This document shows positions 8,958-16,084 of a stretch of DNA of 22,895 nt, piece by piece. The translations under genes were made by a program, and so were the position numbers. Every line of letters starts with the position of its first letter. Positions within the stretch are counted from its first letter, which is position 1. The notes beneath the pieces are model-generated. The model made no database searches and was not told the DNA's origin. It saw only the letters and a list, made by a program, of their open reading frames with translations. This DNA comes from a virus, in IMG/VR virus record IMGVR_UViG_3300042485_001660, positions 1-22,895 of that record. The stretch is one strand, 5' to 3'.

Positions 8958-8993
8958 ATTAGGTGCTTTACAAAATTTAAAGCAGTCCCTAAT
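8958..8993 (-). promoter_or_regulatory. Inverted repeat at the start of the reductase transcript
   Basis: On the minus strand ATTAGG, a GAC bulge, TGCTTTA, a 7-nt loop, then TAAAGCA and CCTAAT pair as two perfect arms of 6 and 7 bp. The outer arm overlaps the last two bases of the -10 box and the inner stem would be at the very 5' end of the mRNA. It could be a repressor operator, a 5'-stabilising stem-loop or an early attenuator. Only the symmetry is seen; the role is inferred. Confidence 0.5.
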
Positions 8994-9000
8994 TATAACA
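8992..9000 (-). promoter_or_regulatory. Extended -10 promoter of the reductase gene
   Basis: TGTTATAAT on the minus strand, about 58 nt upstream of the reductase ATG. There is no clear -35; TTTAAA lies about 18 nt upstream of the TATAAT. Confidence 0.55.
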
Positions 9001-9092
9001 TAGATATTTAGTTATTTTAAACGTAAAAGATAAACCCTAAACTATTACATTACAGTAGAACTTTAACTTTAACAAAGTGCTTGTTTTTATTT

Positions 9093-9647
9093 TTAATAAA
9101 TTAAATAATTTTTTATATCTGGCCCATTTGGATTATTTGGATAAAATAAGTTTTTAGGAGGGGTTCCGTCTATAAATTTATTATCCGACTTTCTTAAAAA
9201 TGTAATCTCTAATACCTGCGGAACAACTAATCCAGCGACATTAACAGTTTTTGAATAGTTGTTTGGATGCAATGCAACAATTTGATGAGTCTTATTTATT
9301 TTTTCAATAACGTCAATTCTAAAATCTGGAATTTTTACTCCTTCAATTTCTACCATCCAATGTACCTCTAATATTATTTGTTTAAATTTATTAATATTTT
9401 CTTCAGATATGTTTTCAAAAAATTTCCACTCTGATCCCTCAATGTCAACTTTTAAAATTAAATCTTCTTTATCTTTAACACGATCAAGAATAATGTCATG
9501 ATCTGAGTCAACTTTTTCTATAAAAAATCTAGAATTTTTAATTTCTTGTGGTAAAGAATTTATGCTAAAATCATATAAATCCATCCCAGAAACAAAATTA
9601 GACATTTGCTGCTCAAAGTGTATATTGTTTGCAATTCCAAATGACAC
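9093..9647 (-). CDS. FkbM-family methyltransferase (start codon problem)
   Basis: This is a SAM-dependent methyltransferase of the FkbM/Methyltransf_21 type, which O-methylates sugars or similar acceptors. The core signature is LILKVDIEGSEWKFF followed by FKQIILEVHW, and the end VPQVLEITFLRK is typical of the subfamily. The only canonical start, GTG at 9647, cuts into the domain: the in-frame codons just upstream encode RLGSKYDGGYVV, which belongs to the conserved N terminus. The open frame continues to the TAA of the preceding glycosyltransferase with no ATG, GTG or TTG. The true protein is probably longer, from a rare ATT/ATA start, by readthrough, or the start has been lost. It is the last gene of the accessory operon. 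Confidence is high for the family and low for the start. Confidence 0.82.
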   Translation of the reverse strand: MSFGIANNIHFEQQMSNFVSGMDLYDFSINSLPQEIKNSRFFIEKVDSDHDIILDRVKDKEDLILKVDIEGSEWKFFENISEENINKFKQIILEVHWMVEIEGVKIPDFRIDVIEKINKTHQIVALHPNNYSKTVNVAGLVVPQVLEITFLRKSDNKFIDGTPPKNLFYPNNPNGPDIKNYLIY

Positions 9648-9806
9648 TAAATAATCTGTATTTAAAAAATTGTTTACTACTACATATCCACCATCATACT
9701 TACTACCTAATCTAATAAAAGATAGATTTTCTGGAATTTTTATATCTAGTATGTTAATTATTTCATTTTGTATTTTATTAATTTTATGTCTCTTTTCTAT
9801 TATAAA
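9648..9806 (-). other. In-frame N-terminal extension of the FkbM gene without a normal start
   Basis: Fifty-three sense codons link the glycosyltransferase stop (9809-9807) to the GTG at 9647 in one frame. They encode conserved FkbM sequence (IPENLSFIRLGSKYDGGYVV). Candidate non-canonical starts are ATT at 9782, six nt after an AAGAGA, and ATA at 9803 or 9800. Confidence 0.6.
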
Positions 9807-9814
9807 TTATAACA
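9806..9814 (-). promoter_or_regulatory. Extended -10 overlapping the glycosyltransferase stop
   Basis: TGTTATAAT on the minus strand lies across the ATG-TTA-TAA end of the glycosyltransferase gene. A second TATAAT follows at 9804-9799. It could drive a short transcript for the FkbM gene. Confidence 0.35.
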
Positions 9815-10514
9815 TGATCTTAAGTTTATTTGAGTTTAAAGATATATTGATATCAGAAATGTCATGGCAAACTTTTTCAGTAAAAAAATGAATGCCAAAC
9901 CACTTAACTCCAGTTCCTATTTTTACACCATAATATTCTTTGTTGTCTGCTGGACTTGTATAATTAAATATATGAGATTCTGTAAAAAGTTGATAATCTT
10001 TTTCATCTTTTGATTCAATAATTTTAAATAAATCGTTTGTTGGAATATAGTAATACTCTCTTTTCCCTGAATTCATTTTTTCTAACTGCTCTGTTGATGT
10101 AAAATACATTTTTTTTAATGCTTCATATATTATTTGATTTTCTTTTTTTGCAAAAAGAAATCCTTGAAATATTGTTCCTCTGATTATTAAAGAAATGCAA
10201 GAAATAAAATCTTTGTTTGTTTCTAAAAGATACTTATCTATATTTTTATATATTATCATATCTGAATCAATAAATAATCCACCATTAATATATAAATAAA
10301 AATATCTAAAAAAATCTGCTCTATGTGCCCCAGTTTTTAGGGACATAAAGACTTGTTCTGAGTTTGGAAACTCTAAAATTTTATTATTCTTTATATACTC
10401 AAGGCATTGCTTGTCATTAAAATGTTTATAGTCCCATTGAGTAAATGACTTCATTAGCATGTCTACGTCTTTACGTATAGGATCATTTTTTGACGTTTGA
10501 AATATTGTTGGCAT
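9807..10514 (-). CDS. Glycosyltransferase, GT32/DXD-sugar type
   Basis: This 235-aa enzyme transfers a sugar from a nucleotide sugar to an unknown acceptor. It has the family core: an N-terminal IFQTSKNDP, the AHRADFFRYFYLYINGG helix-turn near residues 63-79, then FIDSDMI with the metal-binding Asp83 and Asp85. No membrane segment is seen, so it probably acts in the cytoplasm. The ATG at 10514 is chosen: it begins 4 nt after the stop of the dehydrogenase gene, with GGAT 8 nt upstream, and gives the usual family N terminus; an in-frame TTG 12 nt upstream is the alternative. Its stop is directly followed, in frame, by the FkbM gene. Confidence 0.85.
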   Translation of the reverse strand: MPTIFQTSKNDPIRKDVDMLMKSFTQWDYKHFNDKQCLEYIKNNKILEFPNSEQVFMSLKTGAHRADFFRYFYLYINGGLFIDSDMIIYKNIDKYLLETNKDFISCISLIIRGTIFQGFLFAKKENQIIYEALKKMYFTSTEQLEKMNSGKREYYYIPTNDLFKIIESKDEKDYQLFTESHIFNYTSPADNKEYYGVKIGTGVKWFGIHFFTEKVCHDISDINISLNSNKLKIML

Positions 10515-10518
10515 AGTT

Positions 10519-11187
10519 TTATCCAAATTTACTACTATTTATATGGCACATCTCTATCTGGTTTATATTTAAATGTTTAGGCAAAGATCCAACCCAGTAA
10601 ATTGCTTGGGCTAAATCATCTGCAGATAAGGCATGCTCTCTTTTTTGTTCTTGAGTATCAATAGTAGCAGGACAAATTTCAGTTATTTTTATATTGTATT
10701 CGGGAAACTCTAGCCTCATTGTATCTATTAAACCTCTTTCACCACGTTTGGCGTTAGTATAGTTTCCCCCACCACGGTATGGAATTTTACCACCAAAAGA
10801 TGTTATAAAAATAATAGTTGGGGATTCTGATTTTTTCATACATGGAACAAACAACTGAGATAGATACATTGGTCCAGTTACATTTATGTCGTAGGCTTTT
10901 CTAAAATTTTCTGTAGTTTCATTAATTATTCTTGTAGGACTAGATCCACCACCAGCATTATTTACTAAAAGATCAAGAGTTATGTCTTTATATTTTTCAA
11001 AAAAAACTTTTATTGCTTTAGAGTCTGTAATGTCTAATTGATATGTTTCAATATTCTCAGAAACTAATTCTGCAATTTTTGATAAATTTCTAGAAATTGC
11101 AATAACTCTATATCCATTTTCAGATAAGAGTTTAACAGTTGCATAACCAACGCCTTTGCTGGCACCAGTTACTATTGCTGTTTTCAA
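10519..11187 (-). CDS. Short-chain dehydrogenase/reductase
   Basis: This 222-aa classical SDR is an NAD(P)-dependent oxidoreductase, probably acting on a sugar or a hydroxylated product. It has the Rossmann motif TGASKGVG at 7-14, LDITD at 51-55, NNAG at 76-79, Asn102, Ser130, and the catalytic Tyr143 and Lys147 (YTNAK). It is slightly shorter than the typical 250 aa and lacks much of the C-terminal substrate loop. The start is TTG, 2 nt after the stop of the upstream dioxygenase and without a good Shine-Dalgarno, so translation probably depends on coupling. No later start is possible because the nucleotide-binding strand begins at residue 2. Confidence 0.88.
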   Translation of the reverse strand: MKTAIVTGASKGVGYATVKLLSENGYRVIAISRNLSKIAELVSENIETYQLDITDSKAIKVFFEKYKDITLDLLVNNAGGGSSPTRIINETTENFRKAYDINVTGPMYLSQLFVPCMKKSESPTIIFITSFGGKIPYRGGGNYTNAKRGERGLIDTMRLEFPEYNIKITEICPATIDTQEQKREHALSADDLAQAIYWVGSLPKHLNINQIEMCHINSSKFG

Positions 11188-11189
11188 AA

Positions 11190-11819
11190 TTAGTGTATCC
11201 AGTGTTGCGGAACCATAATCTTTTCACCGCTTTTTACTAAGTGTGCTGTGTGATGATAAGGTGGTGATGGAGGGAACACAATAATGCTCCCTGCTTTTGG
11301 TTTAATGGCAAAAGTATAACCACCTTCTTTTTCTGCTTCTGCAAAATCTGGTTTGGGACTAGCATTTTGTAAAATACCGTCTGGCGATGCAATAGTAAAA
11401 GATAACTCTCCTCCTTCATAATTATCATTTAAATACATAACAAAAGAAACTTTTAATCTATCATCTCCTTCTTGTTGATCAAAGTGTGCCCCCATATATG
11501 TTCCAGCCTGATATTTTTTAATAGGATACATAGGAAATAGTTTTGGCTCTTCAGTTATACCTTGCGATTTAGCATAATCTCTTGCTACATCATCAAAAGC
11601 CTTTTGTAAAGTGTTATAAATATATTTATTTTCCTCATCAGCATTTGCTGTTAACTTAATTGTTTTATCTGTGCCATAGACATATGCTTGTCCACTACAG
11701 GCCATCCACTCTCCCCAAGGGTTAGTATTATCAGTTTCAATTGCTCTTACAAGTTTGTCTGGGTCTTTAATTACATCTGTGTAATAATAAACTTTTTCTT
11801 CAAGTATTTCTTTATTCAT
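11190..11819 (-). CDS. 2OG-Fe(II) dioxygenase F (prolyl-4-hydroxylase-like)
   Basis: This 209-aa protein is a 2-oxoglutarate and Fe(II)-dependent oxygenase of the prolyl-4-hydroxylase-like (2OG-FeII_Oxy_3) type. The jelly-roll core runs from about 98 to 207: iron ligands His112 and Asp114 (AHFDQQ), MYLNDNYEGGELSF at 128-141, PKAGSIIVFPPS, distal His190 and Lys200, which fits the 2OG-binding basic position. A 20-residue insert (about 146-165) after the GGEL strand sets it apart from its neighbours. GGGAGAT precedes the ATG, 11 nt after the stop of dioxygenase E. The substrate is unknown; hydroxylation of a sugar, a lipid or a peptide are all possible. Confidence 0.85.
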   Translation of the reverse strand: MNKEILEEKVYYYTDVIKDPDKLVRAIETDNTNPWGEWMACSGQAYVYGTDKTIKLTANADEENKYIYNTLQKAFDDVARDYAKSQGITEEPKLFPMYPIKKYQAGTYMGAHFDQQEGDDRLKVSFVMYLNDNYEGGELSFTIASPDGILQNASPKPDFAEAEKEGGYTFAIKPKAGSIIVFPPSPPYHHTAHLVKSGEKIMVPQHWIH

Positions 11820-11830
11820 TTTATATCTCC

Positions 11831-12490
11831 CTAGTATTTGTTATTTTCATAAAAATTTTTTACTGTCACAAAACCAACAATGACTTGTCTTATTGGTCCT
11901 GGTCCAACATGTTTTACTCCATGCTCGTGTTGTGGATTTCCTGGAAAAACAAGCAAAGACCCTGGTTTTGGTTTTAACTTAATGTCAAAGTTTTTAAAAA
12001 AAAGTTCTCCATCAGAATAGTCATCATTTATATACAAAATTGTGGCGTATCTAACAGAAGGATCTGTGTCTTGATCTACATGAGATTTTAATTCAACTCC
12101 TTCTTGCATTCTTTGAAGAGTACTCATCCCGCCCAATTGTAATGTATTGTCTGCTTTATCTACAAGTTTTTGTATTCTTTTTTGCAATATTTTAGTTATA
12201 GGGTATTGGTTTATGTTAAGAATTTTATCATCCCAGCCCTTAGTTACTTCGTACTTTCCTTCAGCAACCATTTTTTCAACATCTGATGAGCCAAACTTTA
12301 ACAAACAAAATTCAGCCAAACTCTCTTGATATGCTACAGACCACTCTTCTTCTTTTGTTGTATTGATAATTTCTAAAATTGTATCTAATTCTTCCTTAGA
12401 TGTAAAATTTTCTATTAATATAATATCGTCTGTTATGTTTATAACATTAAAACCATCTTCTATAAATTCTTTTTTTAAAAAACTACTCAT
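11831..12490 (-). CDS. 2OG-Fe(II) dioxygenase E
   Basis: A 219-aa prolyl-4-hydroxylase-like oxygenase. Iron ligands are His137 and Asp139 (KSHVDQD) and His190 (HEHGV), with Arg201 as the likely 2-oxoglutarate anchor. The family strand YINDDYSDGELFF is at 153-165 and PKPGSLLVFPGNP follows at 174-186. The N-terminal half (1-100) is helical and only weakly like the other five, so its substrate pocket probably differs. It overlaps the end of dioxygenase D by 8 nt and has GAGGAG before its ATG. Confidence 0.85.
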   Translation of the reverse strand: MSSFLKKEFIEDGFNVINITDDIILIENFTSKEELDTILEIINTTKEEEWSVAYQESLAEFCLLKFGSSDVEKMVAEGKYEVTKGWDDKILNINQYPITKILQKRIQKLVDKADNTLQLGGMSTLQRMQEGVELKSHVDQDTDPSVRYATILYINDDYSDGELFFKNFDIKLKPKPGSLLVFPGNPQHEHGVKHVGPGPIRQVIVGFVTVKNFYENNKY

Positions 12491-13241
12491 TGTTTTTTAA
12501 CTCCTCTATTTTATACTTATTTCCATCTTTATCTATTTTATATCCTTCTTTTAATAAATTTTGCCATTCTGATCTTTCAATTTCTTGATTTGCTCTTGTT
12601 TCTTTCATTTCTTTTGCCCAAGCATCTCTTACTTCTTGTGGATAGGCATTTTCTTCTCTATCATCCCAGAATGAACCTATAGTGTATCTTATCCCACTTG
12701 TTATAAGAGATACCTCGTGCATATTGTTAAATCCCCCATCAAAAACAGCAAGCATACCTGTTTGCGGAACTATAGATATATCTTGATCTGGGAACTGTAA
12801 AACTCCACCCTCAAAATCTCTATTTAAATATAAAAATGCAGCATACCTACTTCTTGTAAATGCTCCAGAGTTTCCATGCTCGTCTGTATTATCTGAGTGT
12901 TTTCTAGCATAGGCTCCTGGCTCCCACTTTTGCGTGTGATATCCAATTTTAACTATAGTAGATGGATCAAGATCATGAACTGTTGCAACTGCAGTAGAAA
13001 TTGTTTTTTCAATATCAGAAAAAATAGTTGGGGTAAGTCCTAGATTAATTACCTCTTCATCATTATCTAATGGCAGAACAGAAGAGTAAGACTCATAAAA
13101 AGATATTGGCATCCACGAAATGTTTCCGCTTTCTGCATGCTTATCTAAAACTTGTACAATTTTTGCAGAGGTTTCTTCACTTAAAAAATTTTCATAAATA
13201 ACAATATCTTTTGTTATTCTTTTTTTATTATTTAAGTTCAT
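12483..13241 (-). CDS. 2OG-Fe(II) dioxygenase D
   Basis: A 252-aa prolyl-4-hydroxylase-like oxygenase with iron ligands His115 and Asp117 (RKHSDNTD), His175 (NMHEV) and Arg185 (SGIRYT). The strand RYAAFLYLNRDFEGGVLQF lies at 132-150. A charged C-terminal extension of about 55 residues (198-252) is not seen in the others. The start at 13241 is used because its ATG overlaps the TGA of dioxygenase C as ATGA and has AGGAGA upstream; a longer frame from 13289 would overlap gene C by 52 nt and has no support. Confidence 0.85.
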   Translation of the reverse strand: MNLNNKKRITKDIVIYENFLSEETSAKIVQVLDKHAESGNISWMPISFYESYSSVLPLDNDEEVINLGLTPTIFSDIEKTISTAVATVHDLDPSTIVKIGYHTQKWEPGAYARKHSDNTDEHGNSGAFTRSRYAAFLYLNRDFEGGVLQFPDQDISIVPQTGMLAVFDGGFNNMHEVSLITSGIRYTIGSFWDDREENAYPQEVRDAWAKEMKETRANQEIERSEWQNLLKEGYKIDKDGNKYKIEELKNNE

Positions 13242-13909
13242 GGCTGGCGCTCTCCTGTGTGTTTTGTTATTTCCCAAAAGAACGGACATGTAAACCTTGT
13301 CCCACTTTTAATTTCAGTAACCCCGTGTATATAATTTTTATCTCCTGGGAAAAAATATGCAGCACCTTTTTTAGGTTTAAACTGAACTCCTTGTAATGGA
13401 AAGTAAAGTTCTCCACCTTCATAATCGTCATTTAAATAAAATAAACTTGAAAGATCATAGTTTGGAAAATCATTTGGCAGTCCAGCGTCTGGACCTTCGT
13501 GTAATTCTTTGTCTGCATGTGGTCTCTGAAATTGTCCTGGAAGCCATTTAACAATAGTTGTTCCAGTTGGAGTAACCTCTACGTTGTAAAATTCTTCAAT
13601 AATTGGTTTCAATCTTTCAAATAGTCCTGCAATTATTGGAGATATTGATGGATTATTTTTATCTAATGTTGGTTGAGTAGCAACTCTATCTTTCCAGTAG
13701 TTTGAGTCATATACCACTGTTCCATTTTCATTAACATGACTTTCTGTTACATCCCAAATTGTTAAAGATTTTGCAGCACTTTCTAAAAAATTCATTTCTT
13801 CTTGAGTCATAAAATTTTCTAACTCAACAATCATTTCTTTACTATTTCCAAACCACCCAGATGGAGTTATTGAGGGCTTTCTAATTACAACATTGTTTAT
13901 GGTATTCAT
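13238..13909 (-). CDS. 2OG-Fe(II) dioxygenase C
   Basis: A 223-aa prolyl-4-hydroxylase-like oxygenase. Iron ligands are His131 and Asp133 (RPHADKE) and His195 (YIHGV), with Arg205 in SGTRFT. The strand LFYLNDDYEGGELYFP at 156-171 is typical of phage members. It carries an acidic, Gly/Pro/Asp loop (about 136-152) between the HxD motif and the next strand. No Shine-Dalgarno precedes the ATG; instead TGATATAAT ends 6 nt before it, within the last codons of the preceding gene, so a leaderless transcript is likely. This may start a second transcript inside the accessory operon. Confidence 0.85.
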   Translation of the reverse strand: MNTINNVVIRKPSITPSGWFGNSKEMIVELENFMTQEEMNFLESAAKSLTIWDVTESHVNENGTVVYDSNYWKDRVATQPTLDKNNPSISPIIAGLFERLKPIIEEFYNVEVTPTGTTIVKWLPGQFQRPHADKELHEGPDAGLPNDFPNYDLSSLFYLNDDYEGGELYFPLQGVQFKPKKGAAYFFPGDKNYIHGVTEIKSGTRFTCPFFWEITKHTGERQP

Positions 13910-13911
13910 AT

Positions 13912-14628
13912 TTAAATTATATCACTTATGTTATTTTTAACGGAAAGTTTTAATATTTTTACTTCGTGTGATCCTAGAGACTCTCCTTTTTCATTTACTG
14001 CATCCCTATACCAATCGGTCCAACCACCTGATTGATTTATTTTTTGCGCTTCTTGACCATAAGACATTTCTGCTTTTTTTCTTTTATCATCTTCATCTTT
14101 ATATTCATTTATTTGAATAGAAGAGTTATTTAGATTACTTAAAGAAATTGGAATAATTGTTGCTAATGGAGTTCCTGCTTTTATAGACACATTTTTATTT
14201 GCAGATCGTGCTTTAATTGCTAAAGGAAGTGGATTATCAAGAAATGAAGTGCTTATTAACGAAGACATTGTTTCAAAATCATCATTAAAATAATTAACTG
14301 GATTAATACAAAAAAGGCTAACATTATTTTCTGTTTTAAAAATTAGTCCAGTATTAAAACTTATACTTGATTGACCTCTTCCAGTATAACAAATATCTTG
14401 TGCGTTTAAAAGTTCTATATTATTTCCAGTTTGATCATTAATTCCATTCCAGATAAAATTTATATCATCTAAACAAGATATATTCCAACCAATCATATTT
14501 GCTTGAGTTACTGGAAAACACCTATAAGCATGTTTTTCTGAAGTTTGATCCATCCAATCTCTTTTTATGGACATTGGCTCAATTTTCATTCTTGAGTTAT
14601 CCATTTGCTCAACAGAAAGATTAAACAT
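13912..14628 (-). CDS. DUF6065-like protein (second copy of module)
   Basis: A 238-aa protein that I place in the DUF6065 group by recall of its pattern: RDWMD near 24-28, AYRCFPVTQANMIGWNIS, then FIWNGI, RGQSSISFNTGLIF, NPVNYFNDDFETMSS and IKAGTPLATIIPISL. The function is not known. Its ATG overlaps the TAA of dioxygenase B (TAATG), so the two are translationally coupled and probably work together. The last 60 residues are charged and lie outside the conserved core. It resembles the protein at 15295-16083 distantly, in the same relation to a dioxygenase. Confidence 0.7.
   Translation of the reverse strand: MFNLSVEQMDNSRMKIEPMSIKRDWMDQTSEKHAYRCFPVTQANMIGWNISCLDDINFIWNGINDQTGNNIELLNAQDICYTGRGQSSISFNTGLIFKTENNVSLFCINPVNYFNDDFETMSSLISTSFLDNPLPLAIKARSANKNVSIKAGTPLATIIPISLSNLNNSSIQINEYKDEDDKRKKAEMSYGQEAQKINQSGGWTDWYRDAVNEKGESLGSHEVKILKLSVKNNISDII
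13916..13924 (-). promoter_or_regulatory. Extended -10 promoter before dioxygenase C
   Basis: TGATATAAT on the minus strand, overlapping the last codons and stop of the DUF6065-like gene. Six nt separate it from the ATG of dioxygenase C, which has no ribosome site. Confidence 0.5.
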
Positions 14629-15284
14629 TAGTCATTTTCTTCAGAATACATTTCTGGAGTATGAAATTTTTTACTATAATCTAACATTGTAACAATAGAA
14701 TATTTTGTTCCAGAATGAACAGGCATTGCTCTATGTGGATACATAAAGTTTGATGGAAATATAAATAAATCTCCAGCCTCTGGCTTAACTTTTAAATCTT
14801 GTAGTCTAAAGTATAGTTCTCCGCCATCATAGTCATCATTAACATATGCAACAAGTGATACAGTACAGTTATAAGAAAATCCATGATCATGATGTTCTTG
14901 AAAGTGTTGTCCTGGACCATATTTAATAAAATTAAATGCTTCCCAGTATTTTAATTTATGAATATTATATTGCCTACAATAATCTTCTACTGCTGGATTT
15001 TGAGCATCATATACGTCTTGCCATAATGCCTGAAGATTTAAAGAGGTTTGACTTGTATCATTTTCAATATCAGTTTTTTTAAATTTAAAATCATTACAAT
15101 CTCTGTAGTTTGGCATCAACTGTTTATAACCTACATATGCTGGTAACCAACTATATCCAGTCTCATCACCAACTGGTTTAAGATTAGATTCAAGCCTGTT
15201 AATAACATCAATTTCTTTTTTAATTACCCCTTTGTAGCATACTATACCATTTCCAAGATCAATTTTTTCTGTCCAAGTTTGCAT
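14628..15284 (-). CDS. 2OG-Fe(II) dioxygenase B
   Basis: A 218-aa prolyl-4-hydroxylase-like oxygenase and the closest relative of dioxygenase A. Iron ligands are His131 and Asp133 (EHHDHG) and His184 (YPHRA), with Lys194 in SGTKYS. The shared blocks are WEAFNFIKYGPGQHF, HGFSYNCTVSLVAYVNDDY and GGELYFRL. The start at 15284 is chosen because AAGGGG, overlapping the upstream stop, sits 6 nt before it; an in-frame ATG at 15344 would overlap the previous gene by 50 nt. It is coupled to the DUF6065-like gene downstream by a TAATG overlap. Confidence 0.87.
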   Translation of the reverse strand: MQTWTEKIDLGNGIVCYKGVIKKEIDVINRLESNLKPVGDETGYSWLPAYVGYKQLMPNYRDCNDFKFKKTDIENDTSQTSLNLQALWQDVYDAQNPAVEDYCRQYNIHKLKYWEAFNFIKYGPGQHFQEHHDHGFSYNCTVSLVAYVNDDYDGGELYFRLQDLKVKPEAGDLFIFPSNFMYPHRAMPVHSGTKYSIVTMLDYSKKFHTPEMYSEEND

Positions 15285-15294
15285 TTTTAACCCC

Positions 15295-16083
15295 TTAGTT
15301 ATACTCTCTTTTAGACCATATTTTATTTTTATAAATACCGCCATCTGGCTTACGGTAAAAGTTTGCGTTATCTATTAGTTTATCATACATTTGTCTTTGG
15401 TCTAAATTTTCTATTTTTTGTTCCCAATTTTCTCTTTTAAAAGGAAGAATTTGTAGGTATGGAGTTCCTGCTGGTAAAGTTCCTTCCCAGCCTTCTGCAA
15501 TAAAAAATGGAAAGGTTCCAAGTACATGAACCTTATCAGAATCAACTATACCAGTTGTATTTAAAAACGGTAAATCAAATCTATTCATTGGTGTCATAAA
15601 CAATGCACTGTACCCATCTGGAAGTTCTACACCCCAATCTGAATACCAGGCAAAATGATCTTTATAGAATCCTTTTGGATGTTCAAATTGTGACATAGCA
15701 AGTCTTTGTCCACAAAAATCTTTATATTTTAAATCAGAAACTTCAACATCAATTATTCCTTTTTTATTTTTAAAAAATATAAGATCGCATGGTGTTTTTA
15801 AAACATATCCCGTAGAAAATGCATCTAAAATTGCTGGACACGCTTTCCATGTTGGAATTTTACCGTAGTCGTTTGTAGTTCCTTCTTTTGGAAAAGGACA
15901 AATTTCTTTTGGTGCTTGATAATATTCGCCATTTGGCATTTTAGCAAATCTATCTGCATCTTTATACCATTCTGGAATTACTTTTTGTGTTGGAGAAGGA
16001 GCAGAAAAACTTTTATCATTTAACCATGGCCTATAAGGTTTAAATGTAATTATGTTTTTAATTGTATCAAAAGTTTTACTCAA
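15295..16083 (-). CDS. DUF6065-like protein (first copy of module)
   Basis: A 262-aa protein of unknown function. It has PSPTQKVIPEWYKDADRF near 29-46, a Cys in TWKACPAILDAFSTGY, an aromatic centre (HFAWYSDWGVELPDGYSAL) and a late block PAGTPYLQILPFKRENW. The order Cys-Pro, GY, P-D-L-I-F, P-M-N-R-F and A-G-T-P with I-L-P matches the DUF6065-like protein downstream, so I see them as distant homologues. The start is TTG, one nt after the stop of dioxygenase A, with a weak AGGA upstream; no other start lies before the conserved region. Confidence 0.72.
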   Translation of the reverse strand: MSKTFDTIKNIITFKPYRPWLNDKSFSAPSPTQKVIPEWYKDADRFAKMPNGEYYQAPKEICPFPKEGTTNDYGKIPTWKACPAILDAFSTGYVLKTPCDLIFFKNKKGIIDVEVSDLKYKDFCGQRLAMSQFEHPKGFYKDHFAWYSDWGVELPDGYSALFMTPMNRFDLPFLNTTGIVDSDKVHVLGTFPFFIAEGWEGTLPAGTPYLQILPFKRENWEQKIENLDQRQMYDKLIDNANFYRKPDGGIYKNKIWSKREYN

Positions 16084-16084
16084 T

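Larger units (their letters stand above)
8934..9092 (-). other. Intergenic leader before the ribonucleotide reductase
   Basis: This 159-nt gap is the largest in the window. It is AT-rich, holds no ORF of note, and contains a TGTTATAAT box, an inverted repeat and the AAAGG ribosome site. A TTAAAG tandem near 9061-9073 is the only other pattern seen. I found no convincing terminator for the upstream operon. Confidence 0.6.

Noticed and set aside
8958-8993. Rho-independent terminator in the reductase leader
   Set aside because: The stem is AT-rich, begins at the -10 box and is followed only by an interrupted T run; a terminator there would block the reductase itself.
12483-13289. Longer start of dioxygenase D at 13289
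   Set aside because: It overlaps dioxygenase C by 52 nt; the ATGA overlap at 13241 with AGGAGA is the better start.
14628-15344. Longer start of dioxygenase B at 15344
   Set aside because: It overlaps the previous gene by 50 nt and the extra residues fit no family; ATG at 15284 has AAGGGG.
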